From Anastatus disparis (lineage: Eukaryota > Arthropoda > Insecta > Hymenoptera > Eupelmidae), in assembly GCA_017163975.1 (NCBI GenBank), contig JAFFSR010000221.1:5580001-5644000 (forward strand): a DNA stretch of 64,000 bases. The letters are read 5' to 3'. This document shows, piece by piece, positions 49,853-62,800 of the stretch (the first letter of the stretch is position 1; every line of letters starts with the position of its first letter). A model generated the notes under the pieces. The model was not told the origin of the DNA. It saw nothing but the letters and a program-made list of their open reading frames with translations, and searched no databases. The position numbers and the translations under genes were made by a program.

Positions 49853-52614
49853 TACTAAAAGTATCTGTCCCTGCTAGAAATCGTCTCCGGTTTCCAAACA
49901 GAATTAACCGATATATTCTAGTGAAAAACAATATTTTGACAATAACTCAACAACAATAAATAATAACATGTTACGGCTAACATAATTAATATCAAGCTGT
50001 CTATTCTTAAGATAATAATCATGTTTTAATAATTAATACATTGCCAAAGAGTAAGTACCAGGTAATTTTACCCCCAATTAATTAACACGTTGCTGATAAA
50101 ATATCGTTAATTTTCTACCAGGGAGCGAGAATCCCTAAATAATTTTTGACGATGAAATTCAAATTAATCAAATTTTACGATGTTATTTGTATCAGAAATA
50201 TAGTATTTAATTATTAAATATAAATTAATTATAAACGGCATCTCTGAAAATTATTTTTTTTTCATTATAAGCTACGGAAAGATGTTCAACTTCCAGGTTT
50301 TTTTTTTCAACGAGGCATCTGATTTTGAATTTTTTTAATGTAACAATAAAAAACTAATCGGTCAAGATGACTTTCATTTTTTTCGTATAATAAATTTAAA
50401 AAAATACGTGGATGAATATTATACGTTTGCGTACTGGTCAAACAGAGGTTCCCTAAATAAAAATTGAACGAAGAACAAGTTTGAATAAAATAATCGAAAT
50501 CAAAACACATTAGACGTGGCTCTGGAGAATTGGTCACGTTATCAATAAGACCCCTATTTTTGCAACTAATTGTTCGATCAATTACAAGTAGTCTATTATA
50601 CGAAGTAACGATTGCGCGTTAATCAAAAGAACAATTAAAAAGCCCGTAAACAATGGCAATTTCGAATTGTAAAATTATATCTCTTTTGCAGAAGAATAAA
50701 AAAAAATTAAGTATAAATAGTCACAAGTGCGTCAATAAGCATTTATTTGCAGAAGAACAGGTGTCGCGCGCTTTTTCTCTTTGATTCTCCTTCTTTTTTA
50801 TTCTCTCTTTCTCTGTTTCTCCGTTTCGTCTCTCTTTCTTCGTCTGTGTAATCGCGCGCTCTTCGTCGCATCAATGGACGATGACGGAGTTTTAATGAAT
50901 GAAGTACACACGTGCGCGCCGCGTAGAATTGGCCTTCAACCGTTTTGATTGCACGATTTATTATTCACGCTTGCGTGCCTCGGCTTCATGGGCAAAAAAA
51001 TTTTTCGCGTCAAATTAAAAAAACTTCTTCAACAATTAACTCTACACGTGGAATCGAGAATTGATAAGAATTTTTTGTTTTCTCTACTTCTCTTTAGTTT
51101 TTCAAGCGCGAGTCTTGAAAAAGAACAAACTTGACGAGCAAATAGTGATAATAGAAATAATGGGTACTATAACGTATGCGTCATTATCGTTAAATTTTAT
51201 CATATTTTACGCATATAACTGAATAATTAATAACGCTTTATGCTATTATTTAATTGTTAACGAATGTACTATTAAATTCAATGTGTCATGTAAAATCAAA
51301 GTAACAATTAAAAAGAACGTTTTGTTGGTATTAATTGAATATCATAAAACATTGACATTGCATCTTTATATCAGCGGATCTATTTATATCATGTTTATTA
51401 ATGTTCAAATAATATTAAATTAATATGCAAGTATTATTATGATGATAGCGTTACATAAACACAACACGTTGCACAAACTATACATTAGTAATAAATTATT
51501 CAATATTATCAATAAGAATAACGATGTAACAATATGAATAAAAAGTTTTTTTAGAAAATTACAAAGCTTAGACGTTAAAGGCAAGTAAATAAAGTTAATG
51601 AGAGGCAAAATATTGATTCAATGAAAATATAAAATTACTTCTTTTGGAAAGTGTAGCATCGCTTTAACACGTGAAACAATAAGCTAAATAAATATAATTT
51701 CAAATATTTGAAGTATAATACCATTAAATTGACACGTGATGAAGTTAATGATTTTTTTTTATAAACGTTGTTTAATAGCAGAATTTCTAAGATCATCTAC
51801 TGGCCATTGCACTTTACACAATGTGTTTTTAATGCAATGATTTTTGTCAATAAAAAAATGAAAATTAAAAAATGAATATATTGGTGATAATTTAGTTATT
51901 TTCAATAATTTAGAATCTTCTTCTTATAAATTAAATAATTACACAAAAATGACATCATTTGTCACAAGTACAGTTGTACTTATTAATTTATTGACACAAT
52001 CAATTAAATTTGTTTTCACATACCAAGTATTATACATTGGCAGGTAAACAAAAGTTTCAAATTTGTATTACGGACTGCGTACGATAATCGTAACTCCAAT
52101 GAGGCAAAAGTAACAGAGAATTACGTTATTATAGCTGAAATTTATTACGTAAGCACTTTTTATAATTTGTTTAAATACTTTAGCACGAATTCATTATTAG
52201 ATTAATACTATTTTTCTAAAAATAAAAGAGCTCTCGGAGAATGAACGATAAGCACCAGTGACTAACATTAAGTATTTTAGTTTATGTTAATGTTATTTAT
52301 TTATTTATTTAATTAAACTTAGATGCTCATTCTGATAATTTTTTTTTTTCACAATAAAGATTTTTAATTTGGTTTTTATTATAACCATTTATGTTTTTAT
52401 TTCCTGATTGATCTTGATCTCTAAACGATTTTGAACTGCGGTTGTGCTTTTTTTGTCGAAAAGTTTTAGTTTGAAAAGTACTTTGATTGCTCCAAAGTAT
52501 ATCTCATTCAAATTTTTGACATTATTGAAAATGCATTTGAAAAGTTAGTAAAAAAAATATTTGATACGCGGTAAAGCTGATACTCCTATAGTAAAAGCTA
52601 AAAGATAGTCAAAT
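49853..52614. other. AT-rich stretch with one mixed island
   Basis: A mixed island at 50750-51140 is pyrimidine-rich around 50770-50850 and contains CGCGCG words. The 76-codon minus-strand frame at 50307-50537 has varied residues but no recognised family. The rest is AT-rich with nothing visible. Confidence 0.4.
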
Positions 52615-52695
52615 TTGACCCTTAGCTGCCAGACTGAAGTCACGTACCATATGTCAGCTATGTTATTATGGAGAAGTGTAACAGCTGAGGGTTAA
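52615..52695. mobile_element. Short piggyBac-like MITE
   Basis: The left end reads TTGACCCTTAGCTG and the reverse complement of the right end reads TTAACCCTCAGCTG. The right flank is an intact TTAA; the left is TTGA. TTAA target sites with CCCT-starting ends are the hallmark of piggyBac-type elements and their tiny MITEs. The element is about 81 bp including the flanking tetranucleotides and has no coding capacity. Only 12 of 14 end positions agree, so it is either old or a chance palindrome. Confidence 0.45.
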
Positions 52696-54905
52696 ATACT
52701 TATTTTAATGTTTGTCGTATCAATAAAGTAAGAAACAAAAATTTTATTAAAATTATTAAAGAATAGTGAGAATAATATTAGGCTTGAAACAAGTCTGATT
52801 TTAAATTAACAATATTATCAAATTTCAAAGTTCATACCCACGTAATTAAGTTTATTTACCTAATACGTAATTAACAAAAGGTGACGATAATAATCTGCGC
52901 AATCACAACCACAAAAAAGGTGAAACTTAAAAAAAAAAACATTGTATAACCTTTATAGATTTTAGACTTTTTTTCTAAAAAGTAATTATAAACGCACCGG
53001 TACGACGTAAATTAAGTGCAGCCAAAAAAAAAAATACGTGCCGTAAGTTAACTAGCTGTCGATTGTTATTTTTTTTCTTTTTTTTTCATTTTTGTAAAGT
53101 GGGAGAAATTATTATCCAATAGCTTCCATGACTCGCTGGCTTTTGTGTATATATCCACCGTCGTCGGTTAAAAAAATTGCATAACGACATTAGGCTTCAG
53201 CTCTCTTGCCGAAATCAAATCTATCGAGTGGAACGGTGAAACTCGGTGAAAACGTCTCGCTTACTGATCCCCGCGTCGTCATTGATAATTTCTTTATTAC
53301 GAGTTCTTAAAACTCGAAGCTCGCCCGCCCGCGCTTTGACCACCTGCCTGTGTCCATTTACAAAAGTCAAATGAAAGGAATAAGAAAAAAAAGAGAATAA
53401 AAAAACGCGAATTAGCGGAACGATAGCAAAAAGTCATCGACTAACGATTAGGACCAGTTTAGTATAGGTTCTAAAAATTTGATTTAATGGTTTAGTATTT
53501 GACATATCTTAGTTTTAATATTAAAGATAAACGAGATTTTCTGAAAATTTTTAAAAATTATAAATAAAACATAAATTATTTCCTTTACTAAAAATAATTT
53601 TTTAATATAAACTTTTGTCAATAGAAACATAAAAATTTGTCTAATGATAATATTTATTATTTGTAATAATTAATTAACATTTTATTAAGTTATGAAACAT
53701 AATTTAAATTATTTGTTTACTAAAAAAGAATAACATTCTTTGAGCCAAGAAAAAAATGGACTGTAGCTATTATTAGCATTTTTATCAGGATGAAAGGTAA
53801 GTGATCTTTTGAAAGTTTGATGTGAGAAGTGATTTTTCAAAATTCCAAGAATAAAGAGATACGTGCATACACGTGCACATATGAAACAATATTTTTCTAA
53901 ATATATTTTCATAATGCTATTTTAACGTAAATTTTTATCATCGTCTTTCCGTGAACTAAAACAATAACGACTTCGAGACGATCGAATCGCTTGATACCAT
54001 TTGATGATTTATGATAACATTAATTAATAAAAATGACCAAATCGTCAAAGCATTTGAAGTATCATTTGTTGATGAACGTAGAAAAATATTCTTTATATCA
54101 GTGCTTAAATAAACAAAATGTGAAGTTTTCAGATGACCTAAAAAAAACTAATATTGGTATTGCTCAATTTTTCCAGATAAAAATTAATTAATCGATAAAA
54201 GGTATTATTTAATATTTAAAAAAATCCTATCCCAATATTATCTTGCTCCGAATTCTCAAAGGAAAAAATAGAGTATAAAATTTTTTCCAAGTATTTTCAA
54301 CTTTGCCCTCAAATACCGCACGGCATTTAACTACTTTATATGTTCATAGTCGCTCGAAACAAGATATATACGTTGCAGAGAGAAAAAAAAAGAGGCAAAG
54401 ACGAATAGAGGAACGAAGCGGATTGCTATGCGAAATTGGTTAGGGTTGAAATACCGGTACATCGGTTTGGAATCTGTCTTGTGCGAGTAAACAAGGCTAT
54501 ATGTATATCCCTCCGAAAAAAGAAAGAAGAAAAAGAAAATAAGTGGGAACGACGCACAACGGCATGTATACACCGGGCGAAGAACCGTTTAAGGAAATCT
54601 TAGCTCTTTTCGACAAGCCAATGAGACGCTCTAGAAAGAGAAAGAAAGAAATATTAAGATGAAGGTAGAGGATAGGTTGCTTTTTCAATTGGCTTAAATA
54701 AGGTAAGAGAAGGAGTATTATTTAAAAAAATTTTTTTTAATGGTTTTTGATATTTATAAAAAAAAATTTTCAAGTCTAAGAAATCCGTAGACTTTTTATT
54801 AAATTTACAATAACAATTTGTTTCACCTAATTATTTTAGGCTTTTGTAATATCGCTAATGGTATTTTATATTAAAATCTAAACTAATTATAAACCAAATT
54901 ATTTT
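52696..54905. other. AT-rich stretch with mixed islands
   Basis: Islands at 53000-53460 (GC-elevated, with CCGTCGTCGG and CGCCCGCCCGCGC) and 54300-54720 (purine-rich, A/G runs) interrupt AT-rich DNA. Overlapping minus-strand frames across 54331-54688 are in different phases and are not called. Confidence 0.4.
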
Positions 54906-55108
54906 GAGGTGGTCAGTGGCTCAGTCGGTAGAGCGATGGACTCGTAAGCTCGAGGTCCCGAGTTCGAATCCCGCTCTCAGCTGATATATACAAGCATCTC
55001 TGTTCGTCACACGTGCTTTGTTCACAAACACATTGAGATACCTCCGTCGCTAATTAGCATCGCAGTTATAGCTGAAATGCAGCGATGTTAAATAGAAAAA
55101 AAAATAAA
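54906..55108 (+). mobile_element. tRNA-derived SINE, copy 7 (best-preserved promoter)
   Basis: This copy keeps the A box TGGCTCAGTCGG (54917-54928) and B box AGTTCGAATCC (54961-54971) at normal spacing. The loop in the anticodon position reads CTCGTAA, so the anticodon would be CGU (Thr-like). The acceptor stem does not pair, which rules out a functional tRNA. The spacer is CTGATATATACAAGC. The tail stem is CGTCGCT/AGCGATG (one wobble), followed by GTTAAATAG and an A run. Confidence 0.92.
54917..54971 (+). promoter_or_regulatory. Internal Pol III promoter (A and B boxes) of SINE copy 7
   Basis: The A box matches TRGCNNAGYNGG exactly and the B box matches GGTTCGANTCC at all but the first base. 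A and B boxes of this kind recruit TFIIIC and drive transcription from a few bases upstream of the element. Whether this copy is transcribed cannot be seen here. Confidence 0.7.
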
Positions 55109-58100
55109 GATTAGGAAGTCGGTTCCACCTGTATTGTTATAAATTTTTATAAAAATTTTTATAAAACTATTTTTTTTTAAACTATTCAAAACTATCACAT
55201 GATGTACAATAATTAATATTATTTTACTACAGTATATTATAAACCTACGTATGCAAATTTCGTTATCCATATATTCATTCCAACAATCCATAAACTTAAT
55301 TATTTAAAAAATTCTCAAAATCATTTGAAAAAGACAATGACCATAAATAGACAAAAAAAAAATATGAACCAAAGATCCAAGAAAAAGACAAAAAAAAAGA
55401 ACAGTAAGAGTTTAAAGCGAAGCACGTTAATCGTTGCAAGTTAAAGCGAAAGGAGAGAGGTTAAACGAGAGAGTTAAAATAAAACCGGTTGACTATACAG
55501 CAGTTAAACGTATATATAAAGTTTCGAGAAGAATAGGTAAAGATAAGGTAAACTCATAATAGATACACGAGAGCTATACGGAGAACGTATGTATTGTATA
55601 CACATATATACTAAAAAAAGGGAAGGAGGATCAAGACAAGGCAGTTATGGGCTCCTTATGTAACCGAATGATTCTCAGAGATTCAGTTTTATATGCGTAT
55701 TATACTATTTGGGAGCCAGAAAGAACGGGAGATGCTGCTGAAAAAATTTGAAGATTCTGGGATAGAAATTTGGAGATTTTATTTCTTTAATTGGAATTCA
55801 AATAATGATGGAATTTTAGAAATTCAAATATTTTAGATAAATGATAGATGAAGAATTGCTGATAAAAAATGTAAATTTTTAAATGCAGATTGTTTCTATG
55901 AGAACTGATTCGTAAACATATATGAAATCATAAAGATCTCAGAATAAAAAATAAATTAGAATTTGAAATTTCGTTACACGTAAGTTCATTGCAAATAAAC
56001 ATAAACCGAATCCTCCAAAATAAAACATCGAATTTTAAAACTTGTCCAAACATAGAGAATGAGACGTAAAAGAAAATTAAAAAATTAGTTATGTTTTGAA
56101 TTTAAGAGGAAAATTTGATTAAAAAACCAACGCAAGTAGAAAAAATACGTAAATCAAGAGCAGTCGAAAGGAGGGGTAAAACAAGTGTATTGGAAAAGCG
56201 TAATGTAAGTCAAGAAAAAAAAAAGTGTATACGTGATATAAATCACGTGCGCCAATTTTTTCAAAAAAATCTAAATCAAGTTCAGCTGCTAACGTCTCCA
56301 ATTAGTAGTTTTACGATTAAAATTAACGACGAGCGTTTGTTTGACTAATCTTGATGCGTAAATAAATGTAAATATTTTATCATCAATTTTTGGTCACGCA
56401 CATTCAAACATAATTAATATTCATATTATTACATTGTTATGGGAGACTATTGTTGTTATGCAAATTTTTTTCACGCCTGATTAAATTTTGACAAATATTG
56501 GTACACTCGAATCAGACATTTATTAAAATATTGTGTTTTCAGGCTGCTTATGTAATTAAACTGTTTTTATTTTACGTACAGTGATACTTGAAAATCAAAT
56601 ATTCAAACTGTATGCTGTAGTGTCACTCTTCAAAGAAATAACATGATTTTTTATTCAGACATTTTAACAAATAATATAGAATTTAATCGCTAAGCAGAGC
56701 ACTTTAGAAATTTCTTAAATCATTAAAAATTAGATAAAAATAAATATATCTCTGAAAACCCATAAATTTAAAAAGTAACATTTTACAAAAGCACATTTAC
56801 AGACAAAGACAGCATACAATCATATGCACCTATTAATCGCATCTCTTCCTCTCACTCTCGTATACTTAAAACTCGCGTGGTAAAGCTTATAGAATAAAGT
56901 TGGCCGGCGTTCGCTTGTATCTGACTCGGTGTATAATATGCGCTCCCGTCGATCGTCATAGCAAAAGAGCAAGAGATAAAGAGAGAGAGAGAGAGAAAGA
57001 GAAGTAGCCATAAGTGTGCCAAGGTGCACCTCTCGAGAAAGCCGGACCGACCGGACCGATGCGGCAGTTGTATGCAGTGTACCAAGTATATAGAAGTAAA
57101 CGTTTAAGTACCCTCCTTTTACATATATATAGCTAACAATTTCCTATGTAACAATCTTAACTTTTTTCATTGAAATGAATGTCCCTTTTTCTTACCGAGA
57201 GTTGTATGCTAGCTTTGGTTTATGAAGCGTTGCTAAGAAAATTTTGACGTGATAAAGTATTATTTTATTTCTTGATTTTTTTAATAAAATAAGAATAAAA
57301 TCATTTTTTAGATCTAGGTTCAGATTATTTGAGTATTTAGAAAATTCATTTAATTAATTATGTTATATAGGTATTAATAAATACGTACTACACTTTTAAA
57401 AAAAAACATGAAATTTAATGCAAAACTGGAAGCTTGATTCAAGCGTGTACATGAAAATTAATAATTTTATCGTAATTTTAATGTAAAATTGCATGAAATT
57501 TAAATTAAAAATAGAAATTTCATAAATGTACTGGAAGCAATATTCAATTTTTTTTAACAGTGTACAGTCAACTTACTACAAGATGAATACACGTGCCAGT
57601 AAATAAATTAAATCAATTCCTTTTTTAATAAGCTTATTAAATAAATTTTAAAAAATTCTAGAATCAAATTGTGCACTTATATTCTATTTAAATAGTCAGT
57701 ATCAAACAATTCAAAATCTAAAGATGATACACAAACTATTCTCTAAAAAATTATTTGTATACAATGACGCTACGAAAGAAGTTGAGAAGAAAAGAAGACC
57801 GCATTACAATAAGCGCGCGAGGCATCGCTTTTAAAATTAGCGTAACAATTATTTTATCCCCATAATCGTTATGCTCACTACGCCCGACGAACCTTCTCCA
57901 CGAGCTCATAATATATACATATGACGAAATCGCAAGCGTAATATGTATAGCGAAGATAAAATAAAAAACAGGTGCTCGCTTGTTATATATCTTGTAAAGG
58001 ATCTCCTCGCGATAAGCATACGCATGAGAATCCTAATTAACACGTTACTTTCCTGCTACGTATGAGTTCCCTTTTTCTTTTTTATGATTTTTTTTTTTAA

Positions 58101-59607
58101 TGAAACGACGACTTTAACTTTCAGCGCGTTCTTCATTCTGTTTTTGTTCTACGGCCTGGGAAATTGCGATTCTTATTAATTAGGCATTTAGAACAAAGTT
58201 AGAAGGGGTGGCATTGTTAAGGTTTTATAACAATTTGATACAAATTGTTTGTTGTGAATAAGTTTTTTTTAATTTGATTATTTATAAAATAAGTAACATG
58301 AAATTTTTTCATTTTCAAACTTTTAATATTAAGTATTAGAAAATTTTGAATACCTGCGTAGTAATTAAAATGATACCTTACGACAGATTAAATGAAGTGT
58401 AGCTTAATTAATCTTTACCATAATGTGGTTCTGAGAATCAACTGTAATTGATGATTAAATATTTTACTTTGGCATAACATTTTTACCATGCTTATTATTC
58501 TATGTAATTAATTATATAATTTCAATTTACATTTCGATGATAACGTTTCTTCCAACTTAATAAGATGCAAGATAAAATTTAATATAATCTTTTGCGAAAA
58601 TTAAAAAAAGATTGTTAATATAATGATATACAATCTTTATAGCCTTATTGTAATAATTAACAAAAAATTTCAAATTTTCAAAGCTAAATTGACTTGAGTT
58701 TGTTTAAGCAATTTCAAGTTTCTTGAAGTAATGTGAACTTTGCATATTTTAAGAAAATGCTTGTTTTTCTTATTGATTGTTTTAATCAATGTAATGTTTT
58801 TGTTCTATTTGCTATCAAATAATTTTTAATAAGAATTCTTTCGAATGTTATTTATAGTAAAATTTAAAAAAGAATTTTAAGTTATTAGTTCAACCGCGAG
58901 TCAAAAGTATCTAATTACTCTTATTAAACTTTTATTATATTCCATTGAACATTAATAATGTACCCCCCAACGTTATACAAATATTTAATTAATATGAAAC
59001 GTTATTTCTTAAAAGTTATATGCATGACAATAGTCAAAGGTAAGAGCAAAGTTAAAAATCATTAATATTTTTTTTTAATTGAAATTTCGAATATTTGAGT
59101 TAACAAATCAATAGAGAAGTAATTTTTATGACAAATAATTCAAAATTATAAAAAAAACTAAACGTTTGAAATTTTTTATCGGGAATCGATACTATAATTA
59201 ATATTCGAATAAATTTTATTTTCTAAATTAAAATGAAAAACTTTTAATTTTATGTTTATTTTTATACCAACTGTTTTTTTTATTTACTAATATACTTATT
59301 TTTTATCTACAAACTTAAACATTTAAAATTTAAGAAAAAAATTTTTAATTATAGATTTAATTGTAAATTATAGTTCCTGAAAAAAAATGTTTCAATGTTT
59401 TATTTGTCGTAAAAGTCAATAGTTTGTAAAACTTTAAAAAAAATTTTTTTAATTCAAGTTATTGAATCGATATAATATACAAACCCGAAGATTTCTAGTC
59501 CCAACAAAGTAAAATTAGAAAAAAAAATTGAAATTTTTGGAAGTGATATACATTTGTCTTGTTTTACGAATAAAAAATTTATCTTTAAGATGTAATATAA
59601 AATGTTC
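55109..59607. other. AT-rich stretch with several mixed islands
   Basis: Islands at 55380-55720 (purine-rich), 56100-56350 (A-rich), 56800-57130 (with an AG array at about 56980-57000 and a repeated GGACCGACCGGACCGA word near 57042) and 57750-58160 interrupt AT-rich DNA. The frame at 56115-56348 is charged but begins at TTG and has no ATG. No gene is supported. Confidence 0.4.
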
Positions 59608-59785
59608 GAGGTCTTTATTGGCTCACTCGATAGAACGGTGGACTGTAATCTCGAGGTCCCGAGTTCGAATCCCGCTCTCGGCGGCCGATCGATACAAGCA
59701 CCACTGTACATTACATATGCTTTGTTCACAAACACACTGGAATCCTCTGTCGCTATACAGCGGCGTTAAATAAAATTAAAAATTA
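59608..59785 (+). mobile_element. tRNA-derived SINE, copy 8
   Basis: The head is GAGGTCTTTATTGGCTCACTCG, with a weakened A box (TGGCTCACTCGA) and an intact B box (AGTTCGAATCC). The spacer GGCCGATCGATACAAGCACC groups it with copies 1 and 2. A deletion removes most of the tail loop, leaving TGTCGCT (59748-59754), a 4-nt loop ATAC and AGCGGCG (59759-59765), which still pair when wobbles are allowed. Confidence 0.88.
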
Positions 59786-60031
59786 ACAAGTTTATAGAAT
59801 ATAACTCTTCTAAAGTGACTTTTTGGTTAAAAAATAATTTTTTATTCTTTTACCAAATTTTAATAAATTATGTATTAAAATTACGTATTTCTTATACATA
59901 TTAAAATTAAAAACAAAATAATTAAAAAAAAAAGAAAAAAAATGAAATTTGACTTTAAAAAATGAGATACATAATCAAATTATTCTAAAAAGTAAAAAAT
60001 AATACCCTTCGATTGATCAAGCATGTTAACT
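59786..60031. other. AT-rich spacer between SINE copies
   Basis: A-rich sequence with no recognisable content. Confidence 0.4.
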
Positions 60032-60110
60032 TAACTTCACAAACATTCTGAAAACCTTTGCACTAATTAGCAACAAAATGGTAGCATACACACAGTAACA
60101 TTAGATAAAA
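60032..60110 (+). mobile_element. SINE tail fragment, copy 9
   Basis: Only the distal part is recognisable: CACAAACATTCTGAAAACC, then CACTAATTAGCAACAAAATGG, TAGCATACACACAG and TTAGATAAAA. It aligns with the family tail along its length but the CGTCGCT stem is degraded. The tRNA-like head is absent, so it is 5'-truncated or an old remnant. Confidence 0.65.
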
Positions 60111-62750
60111 CTCGAATCGATTACAGTTATAGATAAATGATTTTTAAAATCAGAATAGCTTTTGTCTATTGCCATACGTACGTAATATAGTCAATCTTAG
60201 CTTTGTTTAAAAATATAAATTCATCATAATCGATTGAATTACTAGAATCGATCGTTTGAAATTATACTATTTTAAGATTCGTTTAAAAAAAAAAAAATCA
60301 ATAGGAATTCCACTTGAATACAACTTAATTTAAATAGCTTTTATTATATCTGCTTTAAATAAAAATGATTTTTAATTTTTAATCGTAAATATAAATTAAT
60401 TATGAACCACAATAAATACCGAATATCATTATCATCTATCCGGTGAATTGTACCAAAGGAAATAAAAGCCAATAAAAATTCATATCTAATCTAATATTAT
60501 AATTATTTATACATGCAATAAATATTATCAATTACAAATAAATTAATATTTGTATTTAATTGAGACGACAATTGCAATGAACCTGAATGAAGAAAAAAAA
60601 TAATCGATGATTTATCAATTGCAAAATACATTTAAATTACAAAACAAGTATTTTTTTATTACGATTCAAAACTAAATACTTGCGCATTTCTGAACAAACT
60701 AAAAAATTCGATCAACTCACCAATAATACCAATCATAAAGCTATAAACGTTTTCCATTTCTTTTCTTTAGCGATTAACGTAGAAAAAAAGGGACGTAGTT
60801 TTTTTTCCCGAATAGTCGGGCGCGTGAGCGAGGGCACCTTATGAGACAATTGTATTGCAGGTGACTGTAATCGAAGTTGAGATAGAAAAAAGAAATGAGA
60901 GGTTTGACTGCACGGAGAAACCTATTGTTGCGCGAAGATTTTTTTATATTTGATAGCTAACGCTTTATAATATAGAAGCTTTTTTTTTACCGAGGAACTT
61001 TTTTTTCTTCGGGCATATATTTTAAATTTGGCGCGCTGGCAAAGTGTGAAATTGATTGTAAATTATGTGATATAGCGAGAAAGTCTTTTTTTTTTTATAG
61101 ATCGAGCGAGATTACGTTTTTGTTTGTTACGCACTTGTTTAGATTTTATCGCACAAGAAATGCAAATACTTTTTGTGATTTATTTCAGTCTGAGAATGAA
61201 AAAAAAAATTATTAACAGAACTATAGAAAATAGTTGTAGCATTTTGTGTTGGAATCCGAGGTACTTTTGTTTCATAAGAAAATATTATCAAAATCATTAT
61301 GTAAGAAAAAATTTTAAATGGCAAAAAATTTTTTAATTTTTGATGTATTTTAAAGTAAATTACGTAACGATGAATCTAAAAAACATAATTCATGGAAAAG
61401 AACTTTGCTTTCACTAGAAAAAATTTTAATCGACAATCTATGTCAACGAAACGATGTTCAAATTTCAAATAAGCTTTATATTTACTCGCGATCACGAAAA
61501 AATGTTGCGAAAAAAGCGTGTATATTTACGTCTTATATTTATTTCAGCCGATATTTTTTTCAACAAAACAAATCTCGCGGAAAATCAAGCAGACACTGCA
61601 CGCCAGTAGCGTGCCGCTCCACGTGCTTTCGTAAAAGCTCTACAATATTTCTCGGTAAAGCTCGAGGCGCCAATCAATTCCTCAATGGTGTTTTATCTTA
61701 CTACGCTTTTTTTTCTCTCTCTCTTTTTTTTTCCAAGACATTTAATTACGAGCATCAATCTTTTATATAAACATCTCGCGTTCCGCGCATGGTTTGTGTA
61801 CGGAATATAGTTTCTTTTTACGCTTATCAATGAGCTCTTAGCTTTTTTTTTTCTTTTGATCCGTCGCTTACGCAGATTTAGCTTGTATTGCAAACTTTAT
61901 ATTCGATTTGTCTACTTTATAGTATTGATGTTTAAAATATTGGCAATTCAAATGGCTATTTGCGACAAAGTTTACTATTATTTTATAATCAAAATTTATA
62001 GGTATTGCTTTATATATTATACAAAGAATATTATACACCATTGAAAGAATTTTTTGTTAAATTTTAACCTTGCATTTATATTATGTACTTAAAATAATTA
62101 ATTAATTAATTCGTACCTATTATATGAAAATTTGTCTCAAGTATAAAATATAAAAAAAAAATTATAAATCAAAGATTTTCATTGACAAGCTCAAAACTCC
62201 ACACGATTATCATCATGTACAGCGAGCGTGCGCTCGAGCATCAAAACATAAATAAAATACATGGCAAATATCGCTAAAGCTCAAAGCTTACGATACACTA
62301 GCCGCGCTAACCTTAACCCCAATGAAAACGTAACGCGAATTACGCTCTATTTTCGTTCATACTAAATTTTTCTATCTCTTTAATCTTTTTTTTTTTTGTC
62401 TCTCCCTCTTATCAGTTATGCTCTATAGTATTTTATATGGACGTGCAGATGCATTGGCTCTGAACCAATTTGAATACAATACGGCACATACGCATCTTCC
62501 TTCTTGCCAATAAACTTTTGCGACGACTGATAGATAAGAAACGTCGCGACTTCCTTATAATCATTTTTACAAGTATAGATATATATGTGCAAGAAAAAAG
62601 TGAGGGAAGTACGCGTGTATATGTGGCATGCTTAATCTAACGAGACGACATACGGCGTAGAACATATATGCCGATAATAAAAGTACAAGGCTACCGACCC
62701 CGGTATACATATATACGAATTGTGTATAGGGACGACGACGTTTGATCATG
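60111..62750. other. AT-rich stretch with mixed islands
   Basis: Islands at 60770-61120 (CGGGCGCGTGAGCGAGGGCAC near 60818), 61400-61880 and 62200-62740 contain CpG words. The longest frame of the window (61405-61770, 121 codons) covers the second island. It has no recognisable domain, begins at TTG, and its C-terminal part is translated TC tract, so I do not call it. Confidence 0.35.
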
Positions 62751-62800
62751 CTGATGATCATCATCATCATCATTATGATTATGATGATGATGATGATGAG
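62751..62800. repeat. Self-complementary (ATC)n/(GAT)n microsatellite
   Basis: A run of ATC triplets (62756-62773) is followed at once by a run of GAT triplets (to about 62798), so the array is an inverted repeat able to form a hairpin of about 20 bp with almost no loop. TGATCATGCTGATGATCA precedes it. Confidence 0.9.

Noticed and set aside
54906..54980. A functional tRNA-Thr(CGU) gene at the head of SINE copy 7
   Set aside because: The D and T arms and the A and B boxes are tRNA-like, but the would-be acceptor stem does not pair and the unit is joined to the same tail in eight other places.
61405..61770. Longest open frame in the window (121 codons, plus strand)
   Set aside because: It begins at TTG with no family resemblance, and its end is the translation of a TC tract. 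Frames of this length are expected by chance in 64 kb on two strands.
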